Source: a virus
IMG/VR virus record: IMGVR_UViG_3300031576_000146
Location: 1-40,367 of that record
Direction: 5' to 3' (one strand)
Length of the DNA stretch: 40,367 nucleotides
A model generated the notes under the pieces. The model did not search any database, was not told where the DNA came from, and saw only the letters and a program-made list of their open reading frames with translations. Position numbers and translations under genes: made by a program. How positions within the stretch are numbered: position 1 is the first letter of the stretch; every line of letters begins with the position of its first letter. Below are positions 17,273-26,131 of the stretch, piece by piece.

Positions 17273-18440
17273 ATTCACTCAATTTTATCTCCCCACCAGC
17301 CAGCCGCTAAGCAACATAATTCCCGTCGGCGGCGATTCGGTGATTGCGAGCGGCGGACTCACCTCGCAGAATTTCGCGCAGGGAAAATCTGGTTTCAAAT
17401 TCGGGTATGACGGCGAAATCGAGATTAACCTTGAAAGCGGCAAGCTGCGCGTGGCGGGATATGACATCATCGGCAACCTTTATAATTTGATGGCGGACGG
17501 CAGCGACGGCGATTACACGCTGGACGCGAGCCAGGCAGCCGTAACAAATTTGTTCAGCAAGTCGGGCACGACATTCACGCTGTTGCGCGACGCATATTTC
17601 GGCACACTTATCCTTCCCGTCGGATTCACGCTCAAAGGCAATGGATTTTTCCCGTTCTTCAAGACCAAATTTTTGTGCGATGGCGATTATAACACGAACG
17701 GAAATAATGGCGGCAATGCCAGCGCGGAAACGGGCGGCGCGGCGGGAGCGGTCGCATTTGCCGACGCGACGCTGTTCGGCGGCAAGGCGGGCAAGGCGGG
17801 CGCGAATGGAAAAGTGGATACCGAGGGCAACGGTACGGCGGGCACGACAGGCGATAACACTACCTCATCCTTGATTAACGCGGCAGGCGCGTATGGCGGC
17901 AGGGGAGGCAATCCTCCCGTTACGTATTCTGGCGGCGCAAGAGGAAGCGGAGGCACCACTACGATAGCCAAATCACAGCCCCGCGTGCTCGTCTACGGCT
18001 TCCTTATGCGCGATTTGGCCACCGCAGCCCTTACGTACTATCAAATGGCGGCAGGGGCTGGTTCTGGCGGCTCAGGAGGGCTTTCTGACACGGGTGGGGG
18101 CAATAAATCAGGCGCAGGAGGCGGTTCTGCTTCTTCGGCGGGCGTATTGGCCTTTGCCGCCAAGGAACTCGCGGGTAGCGGCACTATACGCGCGGTAGGA
18201 GGCATAGGAGGCAATGGCAGTGCCACGTCGGGCGGAGGAGTCCGTGCGGGCGGCGGGGGAGGAGCAGGAGGCGGCGCGGGCGCACCTATCGCGGCGTTCT
18301 ATAATAAAAAAACAGGCACGGTGACATTCAGCGTCGCGGGCGGTATAGGCGGTACGGGCGGCGCGGGTTCTGGCGCGGGCGAGAACGGTGAAAACGGACA
18401 GGATGGCGCGGCGGGCATTGCGTATGAGTTCCAAATTTAG
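17262..18440 (+). CDS. Glycine-rich receptor-binding adhesin (putative)
   Basis: A 392-residue protein with an N-terminal attachment-like region (about 1-145). From about 148 onward many polyglycine stretches (GGNGSATSGGGV, GAGGGAGG, GGIGGTGGAGSGAG) are separated by short hydrophobic or polar loops. Such sequences are known from T-even-type adhesins, where polyglycine type II helices hold variable loops that recognise the host receptor. The ATG at 17262 is used rather than a TTG nine bases upstream. It overlaps the previous gene by 11 bases. The loops between the Gly runs are the likely specificity determinants. Confidence 0.7.
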   Translation: MANEFTQFYLPTSQPLSNIIPVGGDSVIASGGLTSQNFAQGKSGFKFGYDGEIEINLESGKLRVAGYDIIGNLYNLMADGSDGDYTLDASQAAVTNLFSKSGTTFTLLRDAYFGTLILPVGFTLKGNGFFPFFKTKFLCDGDYNTNGNNGGNASAETGGAAGAVAFADATLFGGKAGKAGANGKVDTEGNGTAGTTGDNTTSSLINAAGAYGGRGGNPPVTYSGGARGSGGTTTIAKSQPRVLVYGFLMRDLATAALTYYQMAAGAGSGGSGGLSDTGGGNKSGAGGGSASSAGVLAFAAKELAGSGTIRAVGGIGGNGSATSGGGVRAGGGGGAGGGAGAPIAAFYNKKTGTVTFSVAGGIGGTGGAGSGAGENGENGQDGAAGIAYEFQI

Positions 18441-18460
18441 TTTAATTAAGCTATACCTTT

Positions 18461-20350
18461 ATGCCAAGCGTAAAATTATACTATAAGAATCCCACGACAG
18501 GAAAGGTGACTCCCAATGATGTCAGCCCCATTGATGTGAGTTATTGGAAAAGCCAGGGATGGACGGATACGCCGCCTGCTCCTGGAATAACTCCTGCGCC
18601 TGTTGCTCCGCCTAAAAGCGGCACGCCTTCGGCCGTTCCTTCACCGTCGTCGGTTCCTGCGGCGATTCCCGCCGTTCCCGATTCAGTTCCCGTCGCTCCA
18701 CCTCCTCCCGTGGAGCAAGCCGCGCCGCCTTCTTCGGGACAGGGCATTAAAGTGAGCCAGCCTGGCGCACCGACGCTCATTGAGCGCGTCATCAGCACGC
18801 CAGGGTCGCTGATTGCGAATGACGCTTACGTGCAAGGCGTGGTGAAAGCGATTACGGGAACACCCGCTACTAAAGAACAGCTTGCGCAATACGTCGGCAA
18901 GAGCGTGGACGAGGTGAAAAAGGGACTGATTCCTGCGTCGCTTTTAGGCAATAAGATTGACGTGACTAAGCCAGTTGAAATCTCGAATCTTGGAGGGACA
19001 GTGCCCCCTCCTCCTCCCGCGAAGATTGATTCGGACGAGTCATTCCGTGATTCATTTGTGAATTTTGTGCGAGACCTCCTTCCGAAAATGACCACGGCGT
19101 TTTCGCAGCAAAGCAAAGCGGAGAAAAGCCTTGAAGGACGTGAAGGGGAATTGGAAAAATTGTACGCAAAGGCGGGGATATTAGGTGAACGCCAACTTGC
19201 GCTGGAAGAAAAATTCAAAGTGCCAGAGTTCATGCAAAAGGCGGAAGAAAAGGCTCTGGAAATCCAGCAGCGCGTGGCGGAATATGATGAACTTCAAACG
19301 AGGGTGCAAGGCCAGCCTGGCGTGGTATCGAGTTTGATTACGGGTGAGGTGGCGCAACTGCAACGCCAGAAAGCCTCGGACATCGCCGTGCTCTCGGCGC
19401 AGCACGCGCTCCTGCAAGGCAGGTTCACCACCGCGACTTCCCTGGTTGACCGTGCGTTAAAAATCGAATTCGGCGACCTGGAACGGCAGATAGACATCAC
19501 CAAGGAATTCATCAATCTTAATGAAAAGACGGTTGACCGCGAGGACAAGCGCAAGATGGACATGCTGTCGCTCATCACGAATTACGAAAAAGAATTACTC
19601 GACCAGCAGAAGGCAGACCGCGACCAGAATTACAAGCTGATGATTGAAGTGGCCAAGCAGGGAGGCGACCCTGATGTGATTGACGTGACCGCCGACCCCT
19701 CCGAGAACTTGAAGGCTGCGGCTCCTTTTATCGCGCAGTCTGCGGTGGAATTCAAAATCATTGACGATGAGATAAAGGGCGTGAAAAAGCTCATCGGCTA
19801 CAACGCGAAAGGTGAAATCGTGCGTGAGACGGTGTTGGGCGGCATTAAGGCAAAAGGAGGCGCGGGTGACGGGGGAGACGGCGGGAAGGTTACTCCCGAA
19901 CTTCTCGCGGAAGCGCAAGCGTGGGCGCGTATCATTAAAGATAATCCCAATTACGATATTGAATCCGTGCCTTTGAAGCCTGAGGGCTTGCGCACGCAAG
20001 CGATGTTAGAATTGGAAAAGCTGGTGGCTACGGAAAAAATGACTGACGTTTCGCAGGATAAGGTGGAGGATACGTATATCGAAAATACGAAACAGGGCAT
20101 ATCTCTGCAAGAACAAATCGAGTCAATCCATGTTAATCCCACCATACGAAACAAGGAACAAGCTATTAAATGGATGGTTGCGCGGGCGCAAACTCCCGTG
20201 TACAAAAATATAAGCGAGAAGGAAATAATAGAAAAAGGCAAAGAAATTTTGCCTAAATTTGGAGAAGCGTTTGGGGGAGCATCGGAAGAAATATTCGGCG
20301 CACCCGCTCGCGCGGCAGTGAATTTTTTTGATAAACTGTTTGCGAAATAA
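18461..20350 (+). CDS. Internal/ejection virion protein with Pro-rich linker and coiled coil
   Basis: A 629-residue protein. Residues 1-30 form a short ordered segment. Residues about 35-105 are a Pro/Ala/Val-rich flexible linker, and from about 205 to 400 the sequence is a long charged helical coiled coil. A helical C-terminal domain follows. There is no signal peptide or membrane helix. It is paired with the 1056-residue protein just downstream, separated by two bases, as podoviral internal or ejection proteins often are. A tape-measure role is unlikely because there are no other long-tail genes. Confidence 0.55.
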   Translation: MPSVKLYYKNPTTGKVTPNDVSPIDVSYWKSQGWTDTPPAPGITPAPVAPPKSGTPSAVPSPSSVPAAIPAVPDSVPVAPPPPVEQAAPPSSGQGIKVSQPGAPTLIERVISTPGSLIANDAYVQGVVKAITGTPATKEQLAQYVGKSVDEVKKGLIPASLLGNKIDVTKPVEISNLGGTVPPPPPAKIDSDESFRDSFVNFVRDLLPKMTTAFSQQSKAEKSLEGREGELEKLYAKAGILGERQLALEEKFKVPEFMQKAEEKALEIQQRVAEYDELQTRVQGQPGVVSSLITGEVAQLQRQKASDIAVLSAQHALLQGRFTTATSLVDRALKIEFGDLERQIDITKEFINLNEKTVDREDKRKMDMLSLITNYEKELLDQQKADRDQNYKLMIEVAKQGGDPDVIDVTADPSENLKAAAPFIAQSAVEFKIIDDEIKGVKKLIGYNAKGEIVRETVLGGIKAKGGAGDGGDGGKVTPELLAEAQAWARIIKDNPNYDIESVPLKPEGLRTQAMLELEKLVATEKMTDVSQDKVEDTYIENTKQGISLQEQIESIHVNPTIRNKEQAIKWMVARAQTPVYKNISEKEIIEKGKEILPKFGEAFGGASEEIFGAPARAAVNFFDKLFAK

Positions 20351-20352
20351 AT

Positions 20353-23300
20353 ATGGCGAATCTTTTTGACCAATCATTCGCGCCCGACAAGAAACAGCCG
20401 TCTCGCGCTCCCCAGCCCTCCGTAAAAAAGGGAGGGAATCTTTTTGACCAATCATTTTCTCCCACGCCTTCAACTTTGCCGCGCGTGAAATCTCCCGAAC
20501 TGCGGACGCTGAAAGGGCTGGAGAAGCAGGCTGATTTCGCAGGCATGAAGGAACGCGCTGATAAGCTCATTCAGAATAAAGGAGAAGACCCTAAAGTAAT
20601 TTTTAGCGGCGGGGTGGTATCCGATATTTTCGACGGTTTGAACATTTTGCAGCACGGCGTGACGGGAATCATCCAAGGTAAAGGGTTCGCCAAGGGCATA
20701 AAGACGCGGGCGAGCTTCTCCGACAAGGACGCGCTCGGCAAGAGCGGCGTGCCTGGCATGATAGCGGGAGTGGCATTGGACATTGCCGTAGACCCGCTCA
20801 CCTACATAGCACCGTTCACCGTTATCAAAAAAATTCCTGGCGCAGTCAAAGTGTTGAAAGCGGCGAAGGCTGCGGGAGCGGGCATAAAGGTTCCCTTATC
20901 GGGAGGAAAAACAATCGGAGAATTCCTCGGCAGGGGATTCATTTACCGATTCGGGCAAGACCCCATTTATAAAGAAATGGCGGAGCGGAACGACCGCAAT
21001 CTCGCGGTGGGATTCCAAAACATGATTGAACTCGCCAAGCCTCTTACTTCTCTCGACGCGAAAACGCAGCGCAAAATAGCGGAATTCAGAAAATCAGGCA
21101 AGCTCGAATCCCTGCCGAAAGACCTGCTCGCTAAAGCCAAGCCCGCGTTTGACGAACTCGACCGATTGGGGAATGAAGCGGTTAAACTCGGCTTGCTCTC
21201 AAAAGAAACCTATGAAGAAAACGTGGGACGCTATCTCGCGCGTTTGTACCGCAAACACGAGATTCCTGGCGGCCTGGCGGACGAGATTAAGACCATGTTC
21301 GACTCTAAGGCCATCCGCGCCGCCCGCGACCGTTTTATGAAGCGCAAGGACATTCCTGAAGATTTGCGCATGGCAATGGGAGAAATCATGGAGGCGGGGT
21401 ATCCTACCGCCAAATCGCTTATCCAGTTGACGCAAGCGATTGAGCGCACGAAGTTTTTTAACGAAGTCGCCAAAAAATTCGCCAGCGATTACGCGCAGGA
21501 AGGCATGAAACGCCTGCCTGCGGGAGCGCGGGGAATTCTCACCTCTGCGGGCGCGGAAAAAATAGGCATGTTCAAGAAATTAAAAAATCTCAACAAAGAA
21601 CTGGAACCTCATTTGAGAGAACTTAGCTCTACATTCAGGCAAGACAAGAAGTTTCTCACCGAACTGCGCGGCATGAAAAGGGAATTGAAAAATCTCGGCA
21701 AGACGCAGCGCGATGAGTTTGCCAACTTCTTTGCGAAAGGGCAGGCGGTCGAGAAAATAGTTCCTGGCGTGAAGCGAATCGGCACGCTGCCGCATCGCTT
21801 GGAACGCCTGCGCGGCGTATTGAACAAATACAATACGTTCGCCGACGTGCAGGCGAACAAATCACTCGCTTCCCAGCTGGAAAAATTCGAGGCGGGAGGA
21901 CATCTCGAACGCGCGGGGTTTTCCAAAGCGGAAGATTTGTTCGATTTCGTGAAACATCCGTTCAAGATTACGCCCGCGAAAGAGACTTTGACGGTGGAAT
22001 TCGGAAGCGCGAAGAAGCTCGTGAGCTTGCAGAGAAAAATAGAGAATCTTTTGGAAAAGAAAGAATTTTTGAGCGACGTGCAGAAAACCAGCCTGAACGA
22101 CTCGATGATATTCCTGGAAAAAACCATCAATTCAATCCAGTTCCAAAAGGAAGGAATTGTGGATAAAATATCCCGCCTCCATTTGGGCGAGCTTGCGGGC
22201 AGATACGTTCCCCAACCAATATTCGATGACATTCAGCAAATCATCAAAGCGAAATCATGGGGGCAAAAACTACAGAGCCAGATTGTTGGCGGATTCAAAT
22301 TCGGCAAGGTAGTGATGAACCCCGCGACGCACGCCCGCAACATCATGTCGAACTTCATCTTGAACGATTTTGAAGGACTTGCTCCCTGGCGGCTGGACAT
22401 CTACGCGCGAGCGGCGCGTGAAATCGCTAAAAAAGGCGACCTCTATCAAGAAGCGAGAAAATTCGGTCTCGGTCTTGACACCTTAGCGGCAAATGAATTG
22501 AAAGATTTGCTCGTCGGCGCGAGGGGCAAGTGGTCGCAACGCGCGAAAAAAGCCATTGACAGCATGAGCAACATATATCAGAAAGAGGAGGAATGGGCGA
22601 AGATGGCGCAATACATATTTCAGCGCGTCTCGAAAGGGCTTGAGCCAGAACAAGCCTGGAAGATTGCCGAACGCGCCACCTTCAATTACGCGCAGGTCAC
22701 TCCCATGATTCGCAAGATTCGTGAAAGCATTATCGGCTACCCTTTCATCACCTTTACCTACAAAGCCACGCCACAGGTCATCAAGACGCTGGGCACCAAG
22801 CCGCAAAAGCTCGGCAGGATAGGTAAAATAAAAAACGCGCTCGAAAACCAGGCGGACATTGCCGAACTCAATAAAGAACGCGCCACCGAACCCGCGTGGG
22901 TTCGTGACGGCTTCTATGTGCGCCTTCCTGTCAAAGATAAAATAAAGGTGGGAGGAAAAACAAAAGAGCGCAGCCTATATCTCGACCTTACCTACATCAT
23001 CCCGTTCGGCGACCTGGTAAGCGGTGAATTTGTCCAGCGCGACATCAAGCGCGAAACGGGATTGCCTGAAGATGTGGTTACGTCGCAATTCAAGCGTTCC
23101 CCCGCGCTGAACCTCATCCGTGAAGTCGCCCGCAACCAGGATTTTTACGGCAATAAAATCTGGCGTGAAAGCGACACCACCGAAAAGCAGCTTGGCGACA
23201 TGTTCAGACACATGGCCAAGACGTATTTGCCGCCCGCGATTGCCGACCAAATTCCAGGCGGGATACGACCGACGGGAGAACGGAGGGAAGGCACTATAGA

Positions 23301-23523
23301 GCGCGTTTTGAAGCAGGAGAAGGGCATTGAGGAGGGGGGCGTGCAAACGCGGACGCTCATGGAAGAAATGCTGCGCCAGGTGGGTTTGAAGATACAGCCA
23401 GTAGACATTGATTTGCAGGAGTCATTCGCTGACATCGAACGCCGCCGCGCCCTTGAAACATTCCTGAAAGAGAAGGGAATAATCAAAGAGTTCAAAGCAC
23501 CATTCGTTCCCAAAGCGAAATAA
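20353..23523 (+). CDS. Large internal virion/DNA-ejection protein
   Basis: A 1056-residue protein, the second largest in the genome. Its first 40 residues contain the motif NLFDQSF twice (residues 3-9 and 29-35), encoded by an identical 20-base stretch. A hydrophobic, glycine-rich segment (about 105-190) could insert into a membrane. It is followed by long helical regions and a conserved-looking block (about 650-800) with KVVMNPATHARNIMSNFI and YPFITFTYKATP, a pattern found in large phage polyproteins of the internal or ejection type. It probably enters the host with the DNA. No lysozyme or RNA polymerase motif was seen. Confidence 0.65.
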   Translation: MANLFDQSFAPDKKQPSRAPQPSVKKGGNLFDQSFSPTPSTLPRVKSPELRTLKGLEKQADFAGMKERADKLIQNKGEDPKVIFSGGVVSDIFDGLNILQHGVTGIIQGKGFAKGIKTRASFSDKDALGKSGVPGMIAGVALDIAVDPLTYIAPFTVIKKIPGAVKVLKAAKAAGAGIKVPLSGGKTIGEFLGRGFIYRFGQDPIYKEMAERNDRNLAVGFQNMIELAKPLTSLDAKTQRKIAEFRKSGKLESLPKDLLAKAKPAFDELDRLGNEAVKLGLLSKETYEENVGRYLARLYRKHEIPGGLADEIKTMFDSKAIRAARDRFMKRKDIPEDLRMAMGEIMEAGYPTAKSLIQLTQAIERTKFFNEVAKKFASDYAQEGMKRLPAGARGILTSAGAEKIGMFKKLKNLNKELEPHLRELSSTFRQDKKFLTELRGMKRELKNLGKTQRDEFANFFAKGQAVEKIVPGVKRIGTLPHRLERLRGVLNKYNTFADVQANKSLASQLEKFEAGGHLERAGFSKAEDLFDFVKHPFKITPAKETLTVEFGSAKKLVSLQRKIENLLEKKEFLSDVQKTSLNDSMIFLEKTINSIQFQKEGIVDKISRLHLGELAGRYVPQPIFDDIQQIIKAKSWGQKLQSQIVGGFKFGKVVMNPATHARNIMSNFILNDFEGLAPWRLDIYARAAREIAKKGDLYQEARKFGLGLDTLAANELKDLLVGARGKWSQRAKKAIDSMSNIYQKEEEWAKMAQYIFQRVSKGLEPEQAWKIAERATFNYAQVTPMIRKIRESIIGYPFITFTYKATPQVIKTLGTKPQKLGRIGKIKNALENQADIAELNKERATEPAWVRDGFYVRLPVKDKIKVGGKTKERSLYLDLTYIIPFGDLVSGEFVQRDIKRETGLPEDVVTSQFKRSPALNLIREVARNQDFYGNKIWRESDTTEKQLGDMFRHMAKTYLPPAIADQIPGGIRPTGERREGTIERVLKQEKGIEEGGVQTRTLMEEMLRQVGLKIQPVDIDLQESFADIERRRALETFLKEKGIIKEFKAPFVPKAK

Positions 23524-23524
23524 T

Positions 23525-23863
23525 ATGGCCGTGAAGAAATACGAACAACTTGCGCAAAAGACGGTGCGTGTCGTGGAAAACAACACCAATGCGCTCAAAG
23601 AATTTTCTGCCTCTCAAAAGGAGATGTCGCAGAACGTAAACTCGACCATGAACATCATTCATCAAAGCCTCACGACGGTCATCTCCACCATGCAGGAGCG
23701 CGAGAAACTGCGCATGGAAGCGGAAGCGTCGCGGGAATCAGACGGCAAGACGCGGGAAAAGAATTATCAGAAGTACATAGTATGGCTGGTCATCATCGCC
23801 ATCTTGCTTGCGGGCGGCGCGACAGTGTTTCAAATCGCCGCAATTTTGTCAAAAAGCACTTGA
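23525..23863 (+). CDS. Coiled-coil protein with C-terminal membrane anchor
   Basis: A 112-residue protein: residues 1-80 are a charged coiled coil and residues about 84-107 (YIVWLVIIAILLAGGATVFQ) form one membrane-spanning helix near the C-terminus. Its place at the start of a lysis-like block (multi-span protein, M23 endopeptidase, holin-like protein) suggests a spanin-like or holin-associated role, though no lipobox or classical Rz pattern is seen. It starts one base after the previous stop with a TATG. Confidence 0.55.
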   Translation: MAVKKYEQLAQKTVRVVENNTNALKEFSASQKEMSQNVNSTMNIIHQSLTTVISTMQEREKLRMEAEASRESDGKTREKNYQKYIVWLVIIAILLAGGATVFQIAAILSKST

Positions 23864-23865
23864 TT

Positions 23866-24162
23866 ATGTTCGTGACTGCTTTACTCTATACTCTTTCTTC
23901 GATGATGATTGCGGCGATGATAGTGACGTATGCCATCGCGTATTACTACAGCCGCAATCGTCTTATCATAGGATTTGTCCTGTTTTTATCGGCGACATTG
24001 ATGGTGAGTTTTTCCGCTTCTTATTTTTACTGGACGGGATTTTTCGGCACGAATTCCATGATTCTGCCGTATCCCAGTTTCCGCACGGCGTTCCTGTTCT
24101 GCGCGACAACGTACTTGTTCGCGCAGACTTGGAAGCAGAACGGGAATTTAAGAAAATTTTAG
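23866..24162 (+). CDS. Multi-span membrane protein, holin candidate
   Basis: A 98-residue protein with three likely transmembrane helices at about residues 3-25, 33-57 and 70-90, and a short charged C-terminus (TWKQNGNLRKF). Small three-span proteins next to an endolysin gene are often class I holins, which open the inner membrane at a set time. It begins two bases after the upstream stop and ends one base before the endopeptidase gene. The ATG at 23866 is chosen because the upstream part of the frame overlaps the preceding gene. Confidence 0.6.
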   Translation: MFVTALLYTLSSMMIAAMIVTYAIAYYYSRNRLIIGFVLFLSATLMVSFSASYFYWTGFFGTNSMILPYPSFRTAFLFCATTYLFAQTWKQNGNLRKF

Positions 24163-24163
24163 T

Positions 24164-24919
24164 ATGAAGTTCCTCAATCCTTATCACCCAGAACCAGTAA
24201 TTAAGTTTACCCACATGCCCCTATCTGGCATGAACGCGCTTGGCGTATCTCAAGGATTCGGCCTTAACGGCGTGGCGTTTTATAAAGAAATGGGTATGCT
24301 CGGCCATAATGGCCAAGACTTGAAAATCAAGACCCAGAACAAAGACGCATGTTACGCCGTGTGTAATGGCATAATAGCCTCCGCGCAGATGTTCGGCGAC
24401 GGCGGTTACGGCATTTATATCAATACGCCGCATTTTAAGTGGCAGGAACAGGAGATGTATTTGCAGGTAGTCTATTACCATCTCTACCCCCCTTTGGGGA
24501 GAAAGCAAGGCGAGCCTATCTTGGGAGGCGAAGAACTGGCGTTCTGCGACAATACGGGCAAGTACACCACGGGGGCGCACCTGCACTTCGGCGTTAAAGC
24601 GTTCTATAAGCGCGAGGACGGCGTATGGATTAAAGACGATACAAACGGTTTTAAGGGCGCAATCAACCCAGAACCGTTTTACGCGACTAAGGAATTCGAG
24701 CTGCTCCCCGTAGACACCCGTTACGGACGCGCGATTGATAAAATCGCGGAAGGGTACTGGAACGCAGTGCACCGCAAATACGCCGTCGGAAGGCTTGCCA
24801 AATACGGACGCAAGCTCGGCACGCGCGAATTCAACGGATTCGTATACGGCAAATGGGATATTGACACTATCTTGAATGACGCGCTGTTTGTCACGTGGAC
24901 TATAAAACCCAAAAAATAA
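24164..24919 (+). CDS. M23-family peptidoglycan endopeptidase (endolysin)
   Basis: A 251-residue zinc peptidase of the LytM/M23 type. The HxxxD metal site is His48 to Asp52 (GHNGQD), His106 lies in YYHLYP, and the HxH pair is His139/His141 in GAHLHFG, the expected order and spacing. It cuts peptide cross-links of the cell wall. There is no signal peptide, so it would need the neighbouring holin candidates or would be a virion enzyme. Residues about 175-251 form an extra domain of unknown function. Confidence 0.85.
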   Translation: MKFLNPYHPEPVIKFTHMPLSGMNALGVSQGFGLNGVAFYKEMGMLGHNGQDLKIKTQNKDACYAVCNGIIASAQMFGDGGYGIYINTPHFKWQEQEMYLQVVYYHLYPPLGRKQGEPILGGEELAFCDNTGKYTTGAHLHFGVKAFYKREDGVWIKDDTNGFKGAINPEPFYATKEFELLPVDTRYGRAIDKIAEGYWNAVHRKYAVGRLAKYGRKLGTREFNGFVYGKWDIDTILNDALFVTWTIKPKK

Positions 24920-24941
24920 AAACCAACCCATGAGGTGAATC

Positions 24942-25124
24942 ATGCTGCAACTTACGCAAGTCCATGCCCCGTATTGCGGCGGCACAATGGTGTGGAACCA
25001 GAAAAAGCAGGCATTCGTTTGCGAAAAATGCAAAGGCGAAGAAAAAGTCCAAGACATTATTACGAAATTCGTCAATGATGAAGTGCGCGTCCAAGACCGC
25101 GCGACAAAACCGACGGTCATTTGA
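24942..25124 (+). CDS. Small zinc-ribbon protein
   Basis: A 60-residue protein with a PYCGG turn near residue 11 and VCEKC at about 26-30, giving three Cys and a nearby His as a possible zinc site. It is one of the few genes here with a clear Shine-Dalgarno sequence (GAGGTGAAT seven or so bases before ATG). A stable hairpin follows its stop codon. The function is unknown. Confidence 0.6.
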   Translation: MLQLTQVHAPYCGGTMVWNQKKQAFVCEKCKGEEKVQDIITKFVNDEVRVQDRATKPTVI

Positions 25125-25135
25125 CCGCCTGCCTA

Positions 25136-25163
25136 AAGGGACTGTCACCGCTAACAGTCCCTT
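25136..25163 (+). terminator. Strong hairpin downstream of the zinc-ribbon gene
   Basis: AAGGGACTGT and ACAGTCCCTT pair perfectly over ten positions around an 8-base loop. The following GCTATACTT has only a weak T content, so it may be a partial terminator or an mRNA 3' stabiliser before the last holin-like gene. Confidence 0.6.
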
Positions 25164-25218
25164 GCTATACTTAGCCTAAAGGTCGTACCTGTATTCAGTA
25201 ACCGAAAGGAATTGCAAT

Positions 25219-25410
25219 ATGGATACTCCAATATGGAAAAAGGTCGCTTCATCCCGTCAATTTTGGACGATTGCGCTCATGTTTGTCGTAAACGGAATCG
25301 GAGCGATTCGAGAACTCATACCCTCCAGTTTGCTCCCCGTTATAGACGCTATTCTTGGCTTAGCTGCGGTTTATTTCCGCGTGAAGCCAAGACAATCATT
25401 TACACAATAG
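25219..25410 (+). CDS. Two-span membrane protein, holin-like
   Basis: A 63-residue protein. Residues about 13-29 (RQFWTIALMFVVNGIGAI) and 34-53 are two hydrophobic helices separated by a short turn with an Arg-Glu pair, and the C-terminus is basic. This matches small two-span holins. An AAAGGA sequence lies about 12 bases upstream of the TATG start. It is the last larger gene of the late strand. Confidence 0.6.
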   Translation: MDTPIWKKVASSRQFWTIALMFVVNGIGAIRELIPSSLLPVIDAILGLAAVYFRVKPRQSFTQ

Positions 25411-25413
25411 CTT

Positions 25414-25470
25414 ATGTCTGGACACAAAGACAAGAAAAAGAGTAGTAAGAAGAAACCAAAGCCGTACTAG
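25414..25470 (+). CDS. Lysine-rich 18-residue microprotein
   Basis: A complete short frame starting three bases after the holin-like stop with TATG and reading MSGHKDKKKSSKKKPKPY. Ten of 18 residues are Lys, His or other basic-region residues. Its placement, context and extreme composition suggest a real peptide that could bind nucleic acid or membranes, but it is too short for proof. Confidence 0.45.
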   Translation: MSGHKDKKKSSKKKPKPY

Positions 25471-25504
25471 ACGTGCCATCGTTTTTTGCGACAAGAAAAA
25501 CAGG

Positions 25505-25533
25505 AAACCCCATTTTATTGGGGTTTTCTTTAT
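25505..25533 (+). terminator. Intrinsic terminator ending the late operon
   Basis: AAACCCC and GGGGTTT pair perfectly around an ATTTTATT loop and are followed by TTCTTTATT. It stops plus-strand transcription and, because AAA precedes the stem, may also work weakly on the other strand. Confidence 0.85.
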
Positions 25534-25596
25534 TGGTCGGGTGTGGATAACCCCTAAACTCAATCTTGACAATGAGTGGACGACGTTAGAACCTAA

Positions 25597-25622
25597 CACA
25601 AAACCGCCCTTTCATAAGGCGG
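25597..25622 (-). terminator. Intrinsic terminator ending the early minus strand
   Basis: On the minus strand CCGCC, an AT-containing loop and GGCGG are followed by TTTTGTGTT. It lies just beyond the last minus-strand gene (methyltransferase) and would end that transcript. Confidence 0.75.
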
Positions 25623-25678
25623 CTATGCGCTATGTCACACATTGGAACCCTAAAACCACTATCATAATAGCATATATT

Positions 25679-26131
25679 TCATTTGATTGCAAGCGCGTAG
25701 AGGTCGCTTCCCTTATTTTTCACGTCTACGAACCCAAAACCAGCGCGTCGCAGGTCATGTTTGAGTTTCGAGGCGGTAAAACCGTTCTTATGATATTCGC
25801 CATCATGGCCTTGACTGCCATAGAGCGTTCGCAGCCATTTTTCATCTCCCTTCGTGGCGATAAATTGCCCGCACGCATACTCCAAATCAGGACAATAAAT
25901 CTCCAGCTTGCCGACAGGCATGAGGACGCGGTGCCAGTCTGAAACAACAAACTCCCACTCGGCGCGGGAAAAATGTTCTATGCAGTGGGATGAATAAAGA
26001 GCTTCGATTGAGCCGTCGGCATACGGGAGCGGCGTGCGCAGGTCGTGGCGCACATCCGTGCCGCCAAGAAAGAAATCCACCGTAAGGTAATCGTCATGCC
26101 GATTCGTGCCGCCGCCAAGATTGAGTTTCAT
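25679..26131 (-). CDS. SAM-dependent methyltransferase, type-11-like
   Basis: A 150-residue enzyme with a SAM-binding LNLGGGTN loop at residues 3-10, an acidic VDF strand end, an ALYSSHCIEHFS block and the RVLMPVGKLEIYCPD beta strand. These match the core of small class I methyltransferases. The start is the ATG at 26131, which overlaps the resolvase stop (ATGA) and has T at -1; a longer start would run back into the resolvase. Its substrate is unknown. It is the last gene of the early strand. Confidence 0.8.
   Translation of the reverse strand: MKLNLGGGTNRHDDYLTVDFFLGGTDVRHDLRTPLPYADGSIEALYSSHCIEHFSRAEWEFVVSDWHRVLMPVGKLEIYCPDLEYACGQFIATKGDEKWLRTLYGSQGHDGEYHKNGFTASKLKHDLRRAGFGFVDVKNKGSDLYALAIK

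Larger units (their letters stand above)
25471..25678. other. Convergent intergenic region between late and early strands
   Basis: Two hundred bases without a gene, where the plus-strand late genes and minus-strand early genes meet. It holds one intrinsic terminator for each direction and nothing else that I can identify. Confidence 0.7.

Noticed and set aside
18461-20350. Tape-measure protein
   Set aside because: Length and coiled coil would permit it, but no other long-tail genes occur and it is paired with an ejection-type protein.
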